Source of the DNA: UBA9300 sp964577305
GTDB taxonomy: Bacteria > Bacteroidota > Bacteroidia > Bacteroidales > VadinHA17
Direction of reading: 5' to 3'
Length of the DNA stretch: 42,872 nucleotides
NCBI GenBank assembly: GCA_964577305.1
Contig: CAZNYS010000028.1
Coordinates: forward strand, 1 to 42,872
This document shows positions 1-7,074 of this stretch, piece by piece. Below the pieces are notes generated by a model. That model saw nothing but the letters and a program-made list of their open reading frames with translations, was not told where the DNA came from and searched no databases. Positions within the stretch are counted from its first letter, which is position 1; each line of letters begins with the position of its first letter. A program made the translations under genes and the position numbers.

Positions 1-67
1 GGAAACCTTTTGGGAGTACCCCTTCTTTTATTATTTTAGTCGGACACTAGTGATTATAGAATAAAGA

Positions 68-137
68 ATTAAGAAGGATATATAGTATTCCAGCACGTTT
101 TTATTTGACTTCTGTTAGCTAATCCCGTAACTTGTTA
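68..137 (+). promoter_or_regulatory. Promoter region, copy 1 of a duplicated upstream segment
   Basis: TTTG at 104-107 and TAACTTGT at 128-135 are separated by 20 bases, which fits the Bacteroidota -33/-7 promoter (TTTG ... TAnnTTTG) with a variant -7 box. The start codon of the next gene is at 162. The segment is closely similar to 1170-1240, upstream of the SnoaL-like gene. Confidence 0.5.
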
Positions 138-161
138 ATCCTAAATAAAATCCTGATCAGT

Positions 162-905
162 ATGCATAAAAATCCAGTTACAATCAAGTTCATCTTTGTT
201 GCTATATTCATATTAATGATGTCTGTAACCTCAACTGCCCAGTATGGTACTGCTCCTACTTTTACTTTGGTGGATGGGTATGTGATTCTGAGTAATGGTG
301 ATACCCTGTATGGACAGTTAAAATGGAGACTCAAGTATGTCGAAAATAATCCCGTAGAAATAATATTCTATTCAGAAAACGGAGCCACCAAAGTCTTTAA
401 TGCAAAAGAAATTACAGGCTTCGGGAACTATACCAAACCTATTAAAGAGGATTTCGATACCCAGCTTGATTTTCAGCTGGAGCATTATGTAAGTATGCCA
501 TCCTTTAAAAAAGGAATTCCCGTTTTCCTGAATAGAATATTAAAAGGGAAAATAAATGTTTTCATGAACAGAAGCAGCATGCAGTTTGGTGGAGATGAAG
601 TGGTTGAAATTTCAGAATTTGATGGTATAAGTTTTAGTTTTTCCAGTGATGAAGGATTAACTATCGGCCCTACCTACAGAACTTCGTATAAGATAATCGA
701 GAAAAGGATACGTTTCTCCAGTTATTTTATCGTCAAAGGCAATAACAATATGATTAAGGTAGAAAAAGATAACTATGACACAATCTTTCCTGGTCTTTTT
801 GAAGATTGCCCTGCAATTTGTTTAGAATTGGAAAAAAATCCTGATCTCAGAAAATTCAAGCACTTTATGTTGCTTGCAGAGCTTTACAACCAGATCTGCA
901 AATAA
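162..905 (+). CDS. Exported protein of unknown function
   Basis: This 247-residue protein begins with a clear Sec signal peptide (residues 1-25, basic MHK, hydrophobic stretch, then TSTAQ) and is probably periplasmic or surface-associated. The ATG at 162 is chosen over a TTG at 132 because it places the signal peptide at the N-terminus and because the -7 box covers 128-135. The early mature part (GYVILSNGDTLYGQLKW) is beta-rich and resembles small Bacteroidota exported proteins that carry a G-D-T-x-x-G motif, but I do not recognise a named family. No catalytic motif is visible. It stands alone, with its own promoter and no operon partner. Confidence 0.6.
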   Translation: MHKNPVTIKFIFVAIFILMMSVTSTAQYGTAPTFTLVDGYVILSNGDTLYGQLKWRLKYVENNPVEIIFYSENGATKVFNAKEITGFGNYTKPIKEDFDTQLDFQLEHYVSMPSFKKGIPVFLNRILKGKINVFMNRSSMQFGGDEVVEISEFDGISFSFSSDEGLTIGPTYRTSYKIIEKRIRFSSYFIVKGNNNMIKVEKDNYDTIFPGLFEDCPAICLELEKNPDLRKFKHFMLLAELYNQICK

Positions 906-1169
906 CCATTGAGTTAAAGAATAGAATTTCTTTACCCCAACAAAAAAAGTAATCAAAGATCTGCCCGTAAGTTTCTTGAGATCTGCACTGGTTTATGGGG
1001 GTCGGATTGCTCCAATCAAAGTTCAACAATTACATGATTGCTCGCTCCCACCTGGCCACCGAAACTTTAGCGAAGGCGGACCAGCCACAATCTCGGCCGC
1101 TTGCGAACTCACCCCGAATCGGGGCTCGGTTCAACAATTCAACAATACTTCTAAACCCTTTCGATTTAA
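906..1169. other. Intergenic stretch with degenerate repeats
   Basis: No gene is seen here. The stretch holds two TTCAACAAT tracts (about 1021 and 1131), a GC-rich segment around 1046-1085 (ACCGAAACTTTAGCGAAGG) unlike the AT-rich surroundings, and a short hairpin, CCCCGA-A-TCGGGG, at 1112-1124. The hairpin lacks a T-run, so it is not called a terminator. Confidence 0.4.
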
Positions 1170-1240
1170 GATTTAAGAAGGATATAGCATTCCTGCACAC
1201 TTTTGTTTGACATCTGGTCGTTTATATCGTAACTTGCTAA
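1170..1240 (+). promoter_or_regulatory. Promoter region, copy 2 of a duplicated upstream segment
   Basis: TTTG at 1206-1209 and TAACTTGC at 1230-1237 are again 20 bases apart. The preceding TTTAAGAAGGATATA and ATTCC.GCAC blocks align with 68-137. The SnoaL-like start codon lies at 1265. Confidence 0.5.
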
Positions 1241-1264
1241 TAATTAACCACAAAACTAATATTA

Positions 1265-1746
1265 ATGAAACGGATAAGCCTGCTACCATCTTTCTTAATA
1301 ATATTTATCATTGGTTGCTCTAACCAGAATATTAATTACGAAATGAAACGAGATCAAAACATTGAAATAATTAAGCTTTATGTAGAAGAAATCTGGAATA
1401 AATGGAACTTCGAAATGATTGATTCTATAATTCATGAGGATTTTATTGATCCGGCTTCAAAAACAGGAGCAAAGGGCCCGGAAGCTTTTAAAGAAGTCAT
1501 GTCCGATTTTCAAACAATATTTCCCGATATCCATATGACACTTGATGAAATAGTTGCTGACAAAGATTTAGTTGCATGGAAATGGACTGCTACTACGACC
1601 TATACTCCAAAAAATTAGAGAGTAGCCTGCATGGAATAATAATGGATAGAATCGATGAAGGTAAAATTGTTGAAAGATGGGGGTATTGGAATGAATCTGT
1701 ATTAAATGACATACCAGGAAATGATGGGGTATCGGAAGAAAAATAA
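1265..1746 (+). pseudogene. SnoaL-like (ester cyclase type) lipoprotein, single frameshift
   Basis: The N-terminus is a lipoprotein signal (MKRISLLPSFLIIFIIGC, lipid-bearing Cys 18). A SnoaL-like/NTF2-fold domain follows: WNKWNFEMIDSIIHEDFIDP, then FPDIHMTLDEIVADKDLVAW. The frame stops at 1616-1618 just after an A6 run at 1609-1614. Adding one A continues the reading as KKLESSLHGIIMDRIDEGKI to a stop at 1744-1746, giving about 160 residues, the normal size for the family. The second half carries the typical DRIxxGKIVERW motif. The last residues overlap a LysRS-tail-like repeat, so the original end may have been replaced. Substrate is unknown; the NTF2 fold is used by many small hydrolases and cyclases. 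The frameshift may be a sequence error (see findings). Confidence 0.6.
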
Positions 1747-1798
1747 ATTGGAGATTGGGACGGTTACTCTTGACGAAGTAGCCGGATGGTTGAAATAA
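1712..1798 (+). repeat. LysRS C-terminal-tail-like repeat, copy A
   Basis: Read in the frame starting at 1712, this encodes YQEMMGYRKKNKLEIG followed by TVTLDEVAGWLK and a stop. It shares a 36-base exact block (1733-1768) with copy B at 3096-3131. It begins inside the last codons of the SnoaL-like gene in a different frame, has no start codon of its own and is not an independent gene. Confidence 0.6.
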
Positions 1799-1823
1799 TG
1801 GCTCCCCCTTTTCAACCGAGGTC

Positions 1824-1875
1824 CGCGAAGCGGGGCGAGCTCGACGACCGGAGGGAGTCAACGGGGCCGGGGGGA
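1824..1875. repeat. GC-rich intergenic repeat (GACCGGAGGGAG family)
   Basis: The segment AGCGGGGC...ACGACCGGAGGGAGTCAA recurs in variant form at 26066-26104 (AGCGGGGC...GCGACCGGAGGGAGCAA). It is much richer in GC than its surroundings and has no coding sense in keeping with its neighbours. Confidence 0.4.
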
Positions 1876-1911
1876 TGTATTAAGACAAAAGACAAAAGTA
1901 TAAAGATAAAA

Positions 1912-1944
1912 GTGGGCCTCGATCAGACGATTGGGGCTTTTTTT
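1912..1944 (+). terminator. Possible intrinsic terminator
   Basis: A short GCCTC/GGGGC stem with one G-T pair (1916-1920 with 1933-1937) is followed by a run of seven Ts. The stem is weak, so confidence is modest. Confidence 0.35.
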
Positions 1945-2068
1945 GTCATCTATTTGTGCCCCCTTCAACTTCTTTCTTACTCCCCTGCTCACCCTAATTT
2001 GAATACTCCCCTCCTATTAAAAACCGAACATCTTGTAACCTGAGGGATTGATCTGGGATTGCTTTTTA

Positions 2069-2100
2069 TTTGCAATTAGTGCAAAAATTTCTTATCTTAT
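2069..2100 (+). promoter_or_regulatory. Probable promoter of the MscS-like gene
   Basis: TTTG at 2069-2072, 20 bases, then TATCTTAT at 2093-2100. This matches the TTTG/TAnnTT spacing of Bacteroidota promoters. Confidence 0.4.
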
Positions 2101-2187
2101 ACAAATAGGCACAGCATGTTAGAGGCTGTTCATATATTAGAAATTTTTTCTAATAGTCTGGATTATAATTTTCTAAAACTTAAAACT

Positions 2188-2859
2188 ATGAAAGAACAAT
2201 TCAATCTTTTCATCGACAGTTCACAGCAATTTTTAAATGAAATTGCGGTCTCTATTCCTAAAATTCTTGGAGCACTCCTGATATTAATTATTGGGTGGAT
2301 CATTGCTAAACTGATAAAGCGGGGCATAGTAAAACTTCTGAAATTAATCAAGTTCAATTACCTTACAGAAAAGACTGGTATTGATAAATTCTTAAAAGAG
2401 GGTGGTTCAAAAACCGACTCAATTGGAATTATCGGGACATTGATCTATTGGATTCTGATGCTGATTGTAATCATTGCCACATTGAACAGCCTGAACCTTA
2501 CGGTTGCGTCATCACTCTTCAATGAGATAATGTTGTATCTACCCAATATTATTGTTGCAATTGTAATTTTGATTATTGGAATCTACCTTGCGAGGATGTT
2601 TTCACAAATTATAAAGACTTCGCTGGCAGGGATGAAAGAAATGACATCTGGCCTGATCAGTAAGATTACCTACTATGCAATAATAGTTCTGACTATTTTC
2701 GTTACGCTTGGTCAACTGAATATAGCAAAAGAGATTGTTACAAGTGCATTTATTATTCTGTTTGGTGCTATCTGTCTTGCACTGGCACTGGCATTTGGCC
2801 TTGGTGGCAGAGATTCAGCGAGTGAAATCCTTAATGACTTAAAGAAAAAGAATAAGTAG
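2188..2859 (+). CDS. Small MscS-related membrane protein (TM-helix repeat family)
   Basis: This 223-residue inner-membrane protein has about five transmembrane segments (roughly 23-43, 79-99, 118-137, 160-178, 185-205). Two copies of a characteristic motif, IPKILGALLILIIGWIIAKL (24-43) and LPNIIVAIVILIIGIYLARM (118-137), identify the conserved TM-helix family related to small mechanosensitive channels. The C-terminus AFGLGGRDSASEIL also matches. The cytosolic beta and alpha/beta domains of classical MscS are absent, so channel activity is inferred only from family membership. The ATG at 2188, preceded by an A-rich leader, is preferred over an in-frame ATG at 2116 that would add an uncharacteristic 24-residue extension. 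Confidence 0.75.
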   Translation: MKEQFNLFIDSSQQFLNEIAVSIPKILGALLILIIGWIIAKLIKRGIVKLLKLIKFNYLTEKTGIDKFLKEGGSKTDSIGIIGTLIYWILMLIVIIATLNSLNLTVASSLFNEIMLYLPNIIVAIVILIIGIYLARMFSQIIKTSLAGMKEMTSGLISKITYYAIIVLTIFVTLGQLNIAKEIVTSAFIILFGAICLALALAFGLGGRDSASEILNDLKKKNK

Positions 2860-2962
2860 CATAATTGTTTGACTGCAATTCTGTCTCATTATAATAAAGA
2901 CGAATCGTAATATAATTGGGAATTCAAAATTTGATTTGAATTCATGACAGAAGAGTTAAAAG

Positions 2963-3160
2963 TCGGATTAATCCACATTGGGGATCCCGGAGGAGTGGGT
3001 AGAGCCATTGCAGAAGCTGGGGTATACAACAATTGAGAAGTTGAAGGAGGTGGAGAAGCCGGGGCAACTTCACCAGGAGATGATGGGGAACCGGAAGAAA
3101 AATAAATTGGAGATTGGGACGGTTACTATAGAACAGGTATCGGAGTGGATCATCTCCTGA
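2963..3160 (+). repeat. LysRS C-terminal-tail-like repeat, copy B (longest)
   Basis: From a TTG at 2978 the frame encodes GIPEEWVEPLQKLGYTTIEK, a K-E-rich linker, then HQEMMGNRKKNKLEIG and TVTIEQVSEWIIS with a stop at 3158-3160. From memory of family sequences this resembles the extra C-terminal domain of Bacteroidota lysyl-tRNA synthetases. The catalytic core is absent and the frame is closed just upstream (TAA at 2969-2971), so this is a detached tail rather than a functional synthetase. It lies about 100 bases after the MscS-like gene. Confidence 0.55.
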
Positions 3161-3191
3161 TGAATAATGAACACTGAACAAGAAATAACGA

Positions 3192-3350
3192 ATGATGAAG
3201 AAATCAGTATATAATGTTTTTTTAGTTCTTGGAGCTGTTTGGGTAATTGTTGGATTAATCATTTATCATAACTCTAATATATGGCCTTTAGGCTTTATAT
3301 TTTTAATAATTGGATTGATTGGAAAATTTGGCGGAAAGAGTAAAAAATAA
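3192..3350 (+). CDS. 52-residue membrane protein
   Basis: A short frame encodes a lysine-led protein (MMKKSVYNVFLVLGAVW...) with two predicted transmembrane helices, about residues 6-25 and 31-46, and a basic tail (GKFGGKSKK). Alternative starts are the adjacent ATG codons at 3192 and 3195. The composition is that of a genuine small integral membrane protein, but I recognise no family. It stops exactly where the LysRS-tail-like copy C begins and is followed by a terminator at 3427-3458. Confidence 0.45.
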   Translation: MMKKSVYNVFLVLGAVWVIVGLIIYHNSNIWPLGFIFLIIGLIGKFGGKSKK

Positions 3351-3403
3351 CCATGACCTGCCGGGTTTGAGCCCGGAGCAGATAGCGGAATGGCTGAAAT
3401 AAT
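3345..3403 (+). repeat. LysRS C-terminal-tail-like repeat, copy C
   Basis: The frame reads KNNHDLPGLSPEQIAEWLK and then a stop, which aligns with copy D (KNKLDLPGLSLKQVAEWLD). It overlaps the stop codon of the 52-residue membrane protein. Only the last third of the tail is present. Confidence 0.5.
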
Positions 3404-3426
3404 ATTTTGAATGCTATAGAAATATC

Positions 3427-3458
3427 AAAAGCCCTAATCTTGAGAAAAGGGCTTTTTT
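3427..3458. terminator. Bidirectional intrinsic terminator
   Basis: A 9-bp stem, AAAAGCCCT (3427-3435) with AGGGCTTTT (3448-3456), is followed by Ts on the plus strand and a shorter T-run on the minus strand. It separates the plus-strand 52-residue gene from the convergent lipoprotein gene. Confidence 0.75.
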
Positions 3459-3485
3459 GTCTCTTAGTTGTCCACTGAAAATAAC

Positions 3486-3905
3486 TTATTTAACTCGTTT
3501 CCACTTTTCTGTTCGACTACCACCTTCATAAGTAATAGTCCAAATATCACCATTAAGTGTATATTTGAAAACTGCAGAATCCCCAACATATGCAGGCATA
3601 CTAACGATATCAAGATACTCAACATAAGTATCTTCAGTAACACGTATTTTACCTGCATGCCCCCAGTTTTCTTCTGCAGGATGATTTTGTCCGGCCAATG
3701 CAAAATAGTTTTCATAAAGGATTTTATATGCCTTCAGATCTGGACTGCGTTGATAAGTAGTATCAGGTGTAAAACTTTCAACATATTCCCAAACACCCTC
3801 TAAAGGATTTGTCTTAATAGGTTCCTTTTTTTCAGTTGTACAACATAACATAATACATGCTATTATAAGGCAAATCAATGATAAGGTTTTAGCATAGTTT
3901 TTCAT
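3486..3905 (-). CDS. Lipocalin-like lipoprotein of unknown function
   Basis: This 139-residue protein has a lipoprotein signal ending in a Cys-Cys pair (residues 21-22), so it is probably anchored in a membrane facing the periplasm. The mature part opens with NPLEGVWEYVESF and ends with DIWTITYEGGSRTEKWKRV, the arrangement of small lipocalin-like beta-barrel proteins common in Bacteroidota (G-x-W near the start, W-x-I-x-Y near the end). No ligand can be inferred. It is a single-gene unit facing a shared terminator. Confidence 0.6.
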   Translation of the reverse strand: MKNYAKTLSLICLIIACIMLCCTTEKKEPIKTNPLEGVWEYVESFTPDTTYQRSPDLKAYKILYENYFALAGQNHPAEENWGHAGKIRVTEDTYVEYLDIVSMPAYVGDSAVFKYTLNGDIWTITYEGGSRTEKWKRVK

Positions 3906-4163
3906 GTCAGTATGGTTTTGTGGTTAATTAATTAGTATAGATTGGTTTAGTAAAGATATCAAATGCTGGGATACAAGTCAATAATTTATTTTTGCTACAT
4001 TTATTTACATTAAATCGAAACTGGTTAAACTGTTCAGGTTTAGTTCCTTATTCCTTTGGTTAGTCACAATTGTCTTATAATTTAACCTAAAGATTCTACT
4101 ATGAACCGAGCCACGAGAATTCGTGGCGAGCTCCATGACACTGCTGAAAACAAACAATTCGCT

Positions 4164-4349
4164 ATGAAAGTGCATCTTAGGAAAAGACAAATTAAAAGCA
4201 AGGGATCGTCAAAGCCCCGTTATACCCTCTATTTAGACATCTATTACTCCAAAAGGAAACGGAAAAGGGAATTCCTGGGGCTTTACCTTGAACTAAATGC
4301 ACCCTGCCACACAATCAGGTTGCATCACCAACTCGAATGTTTCCCATAG
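4164..4349 (+). pseudogene. N-terminal fragment of a tyrosine recombinase (integrase)
   Basis: MKVHLRKRQIKSKG...RYTLYLDIYY and KRKREFLGLYLE are typical of the arm-type DNA-binding domain that starts Bacteroidota tyrosine recombinases of conjugative and integrative elements. After about 45 residues the similarity ends abruptly, and the core-binding and catalytic (R-H-R-Y) domains are missing. Downstream to 4430 I see only a 31-codon minus-strand frame (4325-4420) that I do not recognise. This is the scar of a lost mobile element rather than an active gene. Confidence 0.55.
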
Positions 4350-4433
4350 AGGCCCAACCGTTTTAAGATGACCAGCCGGATCATTTCTTCACGGTCCGGC
4401 CTGTCGCCTACTTGTCTCATCTCTAAGATTTTC

Positions 4434-4464
4434 TTGACACTTAACCTGTAAAACTGTAACTTGC
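4434..4464 (+). promoter_or_regulatory. Promoter of the GNAT gene
   Basis: TTG at 4434-4436, 20 bases, then TAACTTGC at 4457-4464: the same variant -7 box and spacing as at 104-135 and 1206-1237. The start codon is 73 bases downstream. Confidence 0.45.
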
Positions 4465-4536
4465 TTTGTTAAATCAGTAGAAACTAACCAAATATTATTA
4501 AGGACAGGAATATCCTTCCTGAAAAACCAGATTAAT

Positions 4537-5583
4537 ATGATTATAAGAGATTCCGGCCCTGAAGATAATCAAGGACTGCTTGAATTAACAAGAAGAGCAC
4601 CTATGAGCGGAGGTCTTCAATTAAGAATCGATCGTGATCCTGATTTTTTTGAAATTCTCAGGAAGCGCGGAGAATACCGCACTTTTGTGGTTGAAGATAA
4701 GGGGTCTATTGTAGGCAGCTGGTCAGTAGTTACACACTCAGTATACATTAATGGTTCTAGGGAGATCATTCATTACCTTCGCGACCTGAAGCTTGATCCC
4801 CAATATCAGGGTAGTCTTGCTATATTCAGGCTCTTCAAATATGTAACCGATTCACAAAGGGAACGATCCGCTGATCTTCACTTCACAATAGCCCTGAAAG
4901 GGAACCAGAAAGTAATCAGCATGCTTGGAGGAAGGGCCGGCTTATCCAATTTTGAATATGTTGGCACTTTTAATCTGAATTACTGTATACCTACTCCTTT
5001 CAGGAAAAGACTGGGGCTTTTACATCTCGTTCCTGATCCAGATTTGAATGAGTTATGCAATTTCTATGATAAGTTCTACAAGAATTACCAGTTCGGTCCT
5101 GTTATTACAACCGGACAATTGAAAGGGTACCATAATATACTCCTGAAATCAGGAGATAAGCCTGTAGCTGCAATTACACTTGAGGATCCTACTTCGTATC
5201 GTAAAACAATTGTAGTCAGATATTCCTTAACTTTCAGGGTAATTTTATCATTTTTAAGGTTGTTGAGCATTACTCGACTGATTACCAGACCTCCGGGCGA
5301 AGGAGATACTCTTAAAACCCTTTATGTAAAGTATCTTGCCCATGATCAGAGCAGGGCGGCGCTGAAAAAACTAATAAAATACAGCATTTCCCTCGCATAC
5401 AAACAGAAATACCATTTCCTGTGCCTGGGTTTACATGAGAAGGATCCAATGCTACCTTATTCAAGAAAATTACCTGGTCTGAAGGTTGATGTTCTGGGTT
5501 ATATAAGCAGCCTGTCTGGCAGAAGGCTGAATTTTGATGACCTTTTAAATGGCCTCCTTTTCGAAGACCACCCACTAACCTGA
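4537..5583 (+). CDS. GNAT-family N-acetyltransferase-like protein
   Basis: This 348-residue soluble protein has an N-terminal GNAT fold: MIIRDSGPEDNQGLLEL is beta1-alpha1, FVVEDKGSIVGSWSVV is the central sheet, and IIHYLRDLKLDPQYQGS the acetyl-CoA site. The acyl-CoA loop is degenerate (YQGSLA in place of R/Q-x-x-G-x-G/A). The second half (about 175-348) looks like another degenerate GNAT domain, as in two-domain acetyltransferases acting on lipids or amines. Substrate is unknown. It is convergent with the aminotransferase gene (35-base gap) and has its own promoter. Confidence 0.65.
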   Translation: MIIRDSGPEDNQGLLELTRRAPMSGGLQLRIDRDPDFFEILRKRGEYRTFVVEDKGSIVGSWSVVTHSVYINGSREIIHYLRDLKLDPQYQGSLAIFRLFKYVTDSQRERSADLHFTIALKGNQKVISMLGGRAGLSNFEYVGTFNLNYCIPTPFRKRLGLLHLVPDPDLNELCNFYDKFYKNYQFGPVITTGQLKGYHNILLKSGDKPVAAITLEDPTSYRKTIVVRYSLTFRVILSFLRLLSITRLITRPPGEGDTLKTLYVKYLAHDQSRAALKKLIKYSISLAYKQKYHFLCLGLHEKDPMLPYSRKLPGLKVDVLGYISSLSGRRLNFDDLLNGLLFEDHPLT

Positions 5584-5617
5584 CCGGTTACATCTTATGC
5601 TGACACACATTCCCTGT

Positions 5618-6982
5618 CTAACTATTCGCTTTAATATCCATGATAATGGCTTCAAGAACTGAGGAAAGTACCCCGACAGCAAAATCAATTTCCTCCTCCT
5701 TGATTACAAATGGAGGAGAAATCATAATATTATCACCATTCCCCATTTCATCCTCAAAATAACCAGGGTAGAAAAAGACTCCCTTTGAGAGACAACCCAT
5801 TATTACTTTCATTTTCAGGTTAAATTGCTTAGGGAATGGCTCCTTGCTCTTCCTGTCCTTCACAAATTCAACCGACCAAAGCAATCCTTTTCCGCGTACA
5901 TCGCCAACTATTGGAAGAGTGGTAAGTGGTTTTAACCTTTCAAATAAATACTTCTCAAGCTTATTCACTCTTTCTATAAGGTTCTCTTCTATAATAATCC
6001 TTAATACTTCATCTCCAATGGCACACGAAAGTGGATTCGCAGAGAAGGTATACAGGTGCCTGAATTCTGCTTCCTTTTCCTGGAAAACGCCTGTTATATG
6101 TTCTCCAATTGCCATACCGGCAAGAGGGGCATAGCCTCCGCTGATTCCTTTTGCAAATACATATATATCCGGTACGACTCCAAAATTGTCCATACCCATT
6201 TTCGTGCCTGTCCTTCCAAACCCGGTAACCACTTCATCAGCTATAAAAATTACATTATACCTGTCACAAATTTCCCTTATAATGGGGAAATATTCATCCG
6301 GAGGCACAACAGCTCCTGCTGCCGTTGCCACAATTGGTTCAGCTATAAAAGCAGAAACTGTTTTGGGGTCCTCTGCTAAAATCTTCTTTTCAAGATCATA
6401 CGCACATTCTATTCCGCATCCGGGGTAGGATTTCTGGTAAGGGCAGCGATAACAGAAACATGGTTCTGTATGACTAGTATCCCATAACATCGGGGAGAAG
6501 AACTTTTTATGTTGCCTGATACCTGTCAGGGATAGCGTGGCCAGGGTCATCCCATGGTAGCTAAGTTTCCTGGAAATTACCTTATATTTTCGCTCTCTGC
6601 CCGACAACACATGATATTGCCTTGCTATTTTTATAGCTGCTTCATTTGCCTCAGAACCACCGGAGCAGAAATATACCCTATTGATAGTATCCGGAAGAAA
6701 AGTTTTTACCCTTTTTGATAATCTGATTCGTTGTTCGGAAGCAAATACAGGCAAGACATAGGAAATATTCTCCAGTGACTTTTTTGCAACTTCAACAATC
6801 TCTAAACGGCCATGGCCAATATTACATACCATAGGACCCCCTGATGCGTCCAAAATCTTGCCGCCATTTGACTCATAGAAATATACACCTTTGGTTTTCG
6901 TGATTAGCAATGGTGGAATGTTTGGGTCATTACAAAACATGTTCTCAATAATTTCAATTGCCTGCATAACTTTTGGGTTCAA
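5618..6982 (-). CDS. Class III PLP-dependent aminotransferase
   Basis: This 454-residue cytosolic enzyme of the ornithine/omega-amino-acid aminotransferase family would move an amino group between an amine or omega-amino acid and a keto acid. Visible motifs: SGGSEANEAAIKIAR (108-121, cofactor phosphate binding), IADEVVTGFGRTG (247-259, with Asp 249 for the pyridine nitrogen) and FAKGISGGYAPLAG (276-289, with Schiff-base Lys 278). Length is normal for the family. A Cys-rich insertion, CFCYRC...CGIEC (175-193), is unusual and suggests a bound metal or a structural disulfide. The substrate cannot be read from sequence. The gene is divergent from the PhlG-like hydrolase, 92 bases apart. Confidence 0.85.
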   Translation of the reverse strand: MNPKVMQAIEIIENMFCNDPNIPPLLITKTKGVYFYESNGGKILDASGGPMVCNIGHGRLEIVEVAKKSLENISYVLPVFASEQRIRLSKRVKTFLPDTINRVYFCSGGSEANEAAIKIARQYHVLSGRERKYKVISRKLSYHGMTLATLSLTGIRQHKKFFSPMLWDTSHTEPCFCYRCPYQKSYPGCGIECAYDLEKKILAEDPKTVSAFIAEPIVATAAGAVVPPDEYFPIIREICDRYNVIFIADEVVTGFGRTGTKMGMDNFGVVPDIYVFAKGISGGYAPLAGMAIGEHITGVFQEKEAEFRHLYTFSANPLSCAIGDEVLRIIIEENLIERVNKLEKYLFERLKPLTTLPIVGDVRGKGLLWSVEFVKDRKSKEPFPKQFNLKMKVIMGCLSKGVFFYPGYFEDEMGNGDNIMISPPFVIKEEEIDFAVGVLSSVLEAIIMDIKANS

Positions 6983-7074
6983 GGGTTTTGATAAAAAATA
7001 TTTTCGTAACTTTTTATTAGAAATTTACAAGAGAGAAACCTTTCTAATCCAGATTTATTTTGAAATTAAAGGTA

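Noticed and set aside
976..1210. Two overlapping plus-strand reading frames in the gap after the first gene
   Set aside because: They run through repeat debris with odd composition, have no family resemblance, and shadow each other.
2116..2187. Upstream ATG at 2116 as the true start of the MscS-like gene
   Set aside because: It adds 24 residues before the conserved N-terminus. The A-rich leader just before 2188 fits Bacteroidota initiation better.
2840..2859. The C-terminus of the MscS-like protein (LNDLKKKNK) as another LysRS-tail repeat
   Set aside because: Only a few lysine-rich residues match, and the DNA does not align with copies A-E beyond AAGAAAAAGAATAAG.
4325..4420. A 31-codon minus-strand frame (MRQVGDRPDREEMIRLVILK...) next to the integrase fragment
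   Set aside because: It looks protein-like, but it is too short and matches nothing I recognise. It may be debris of the lost element.
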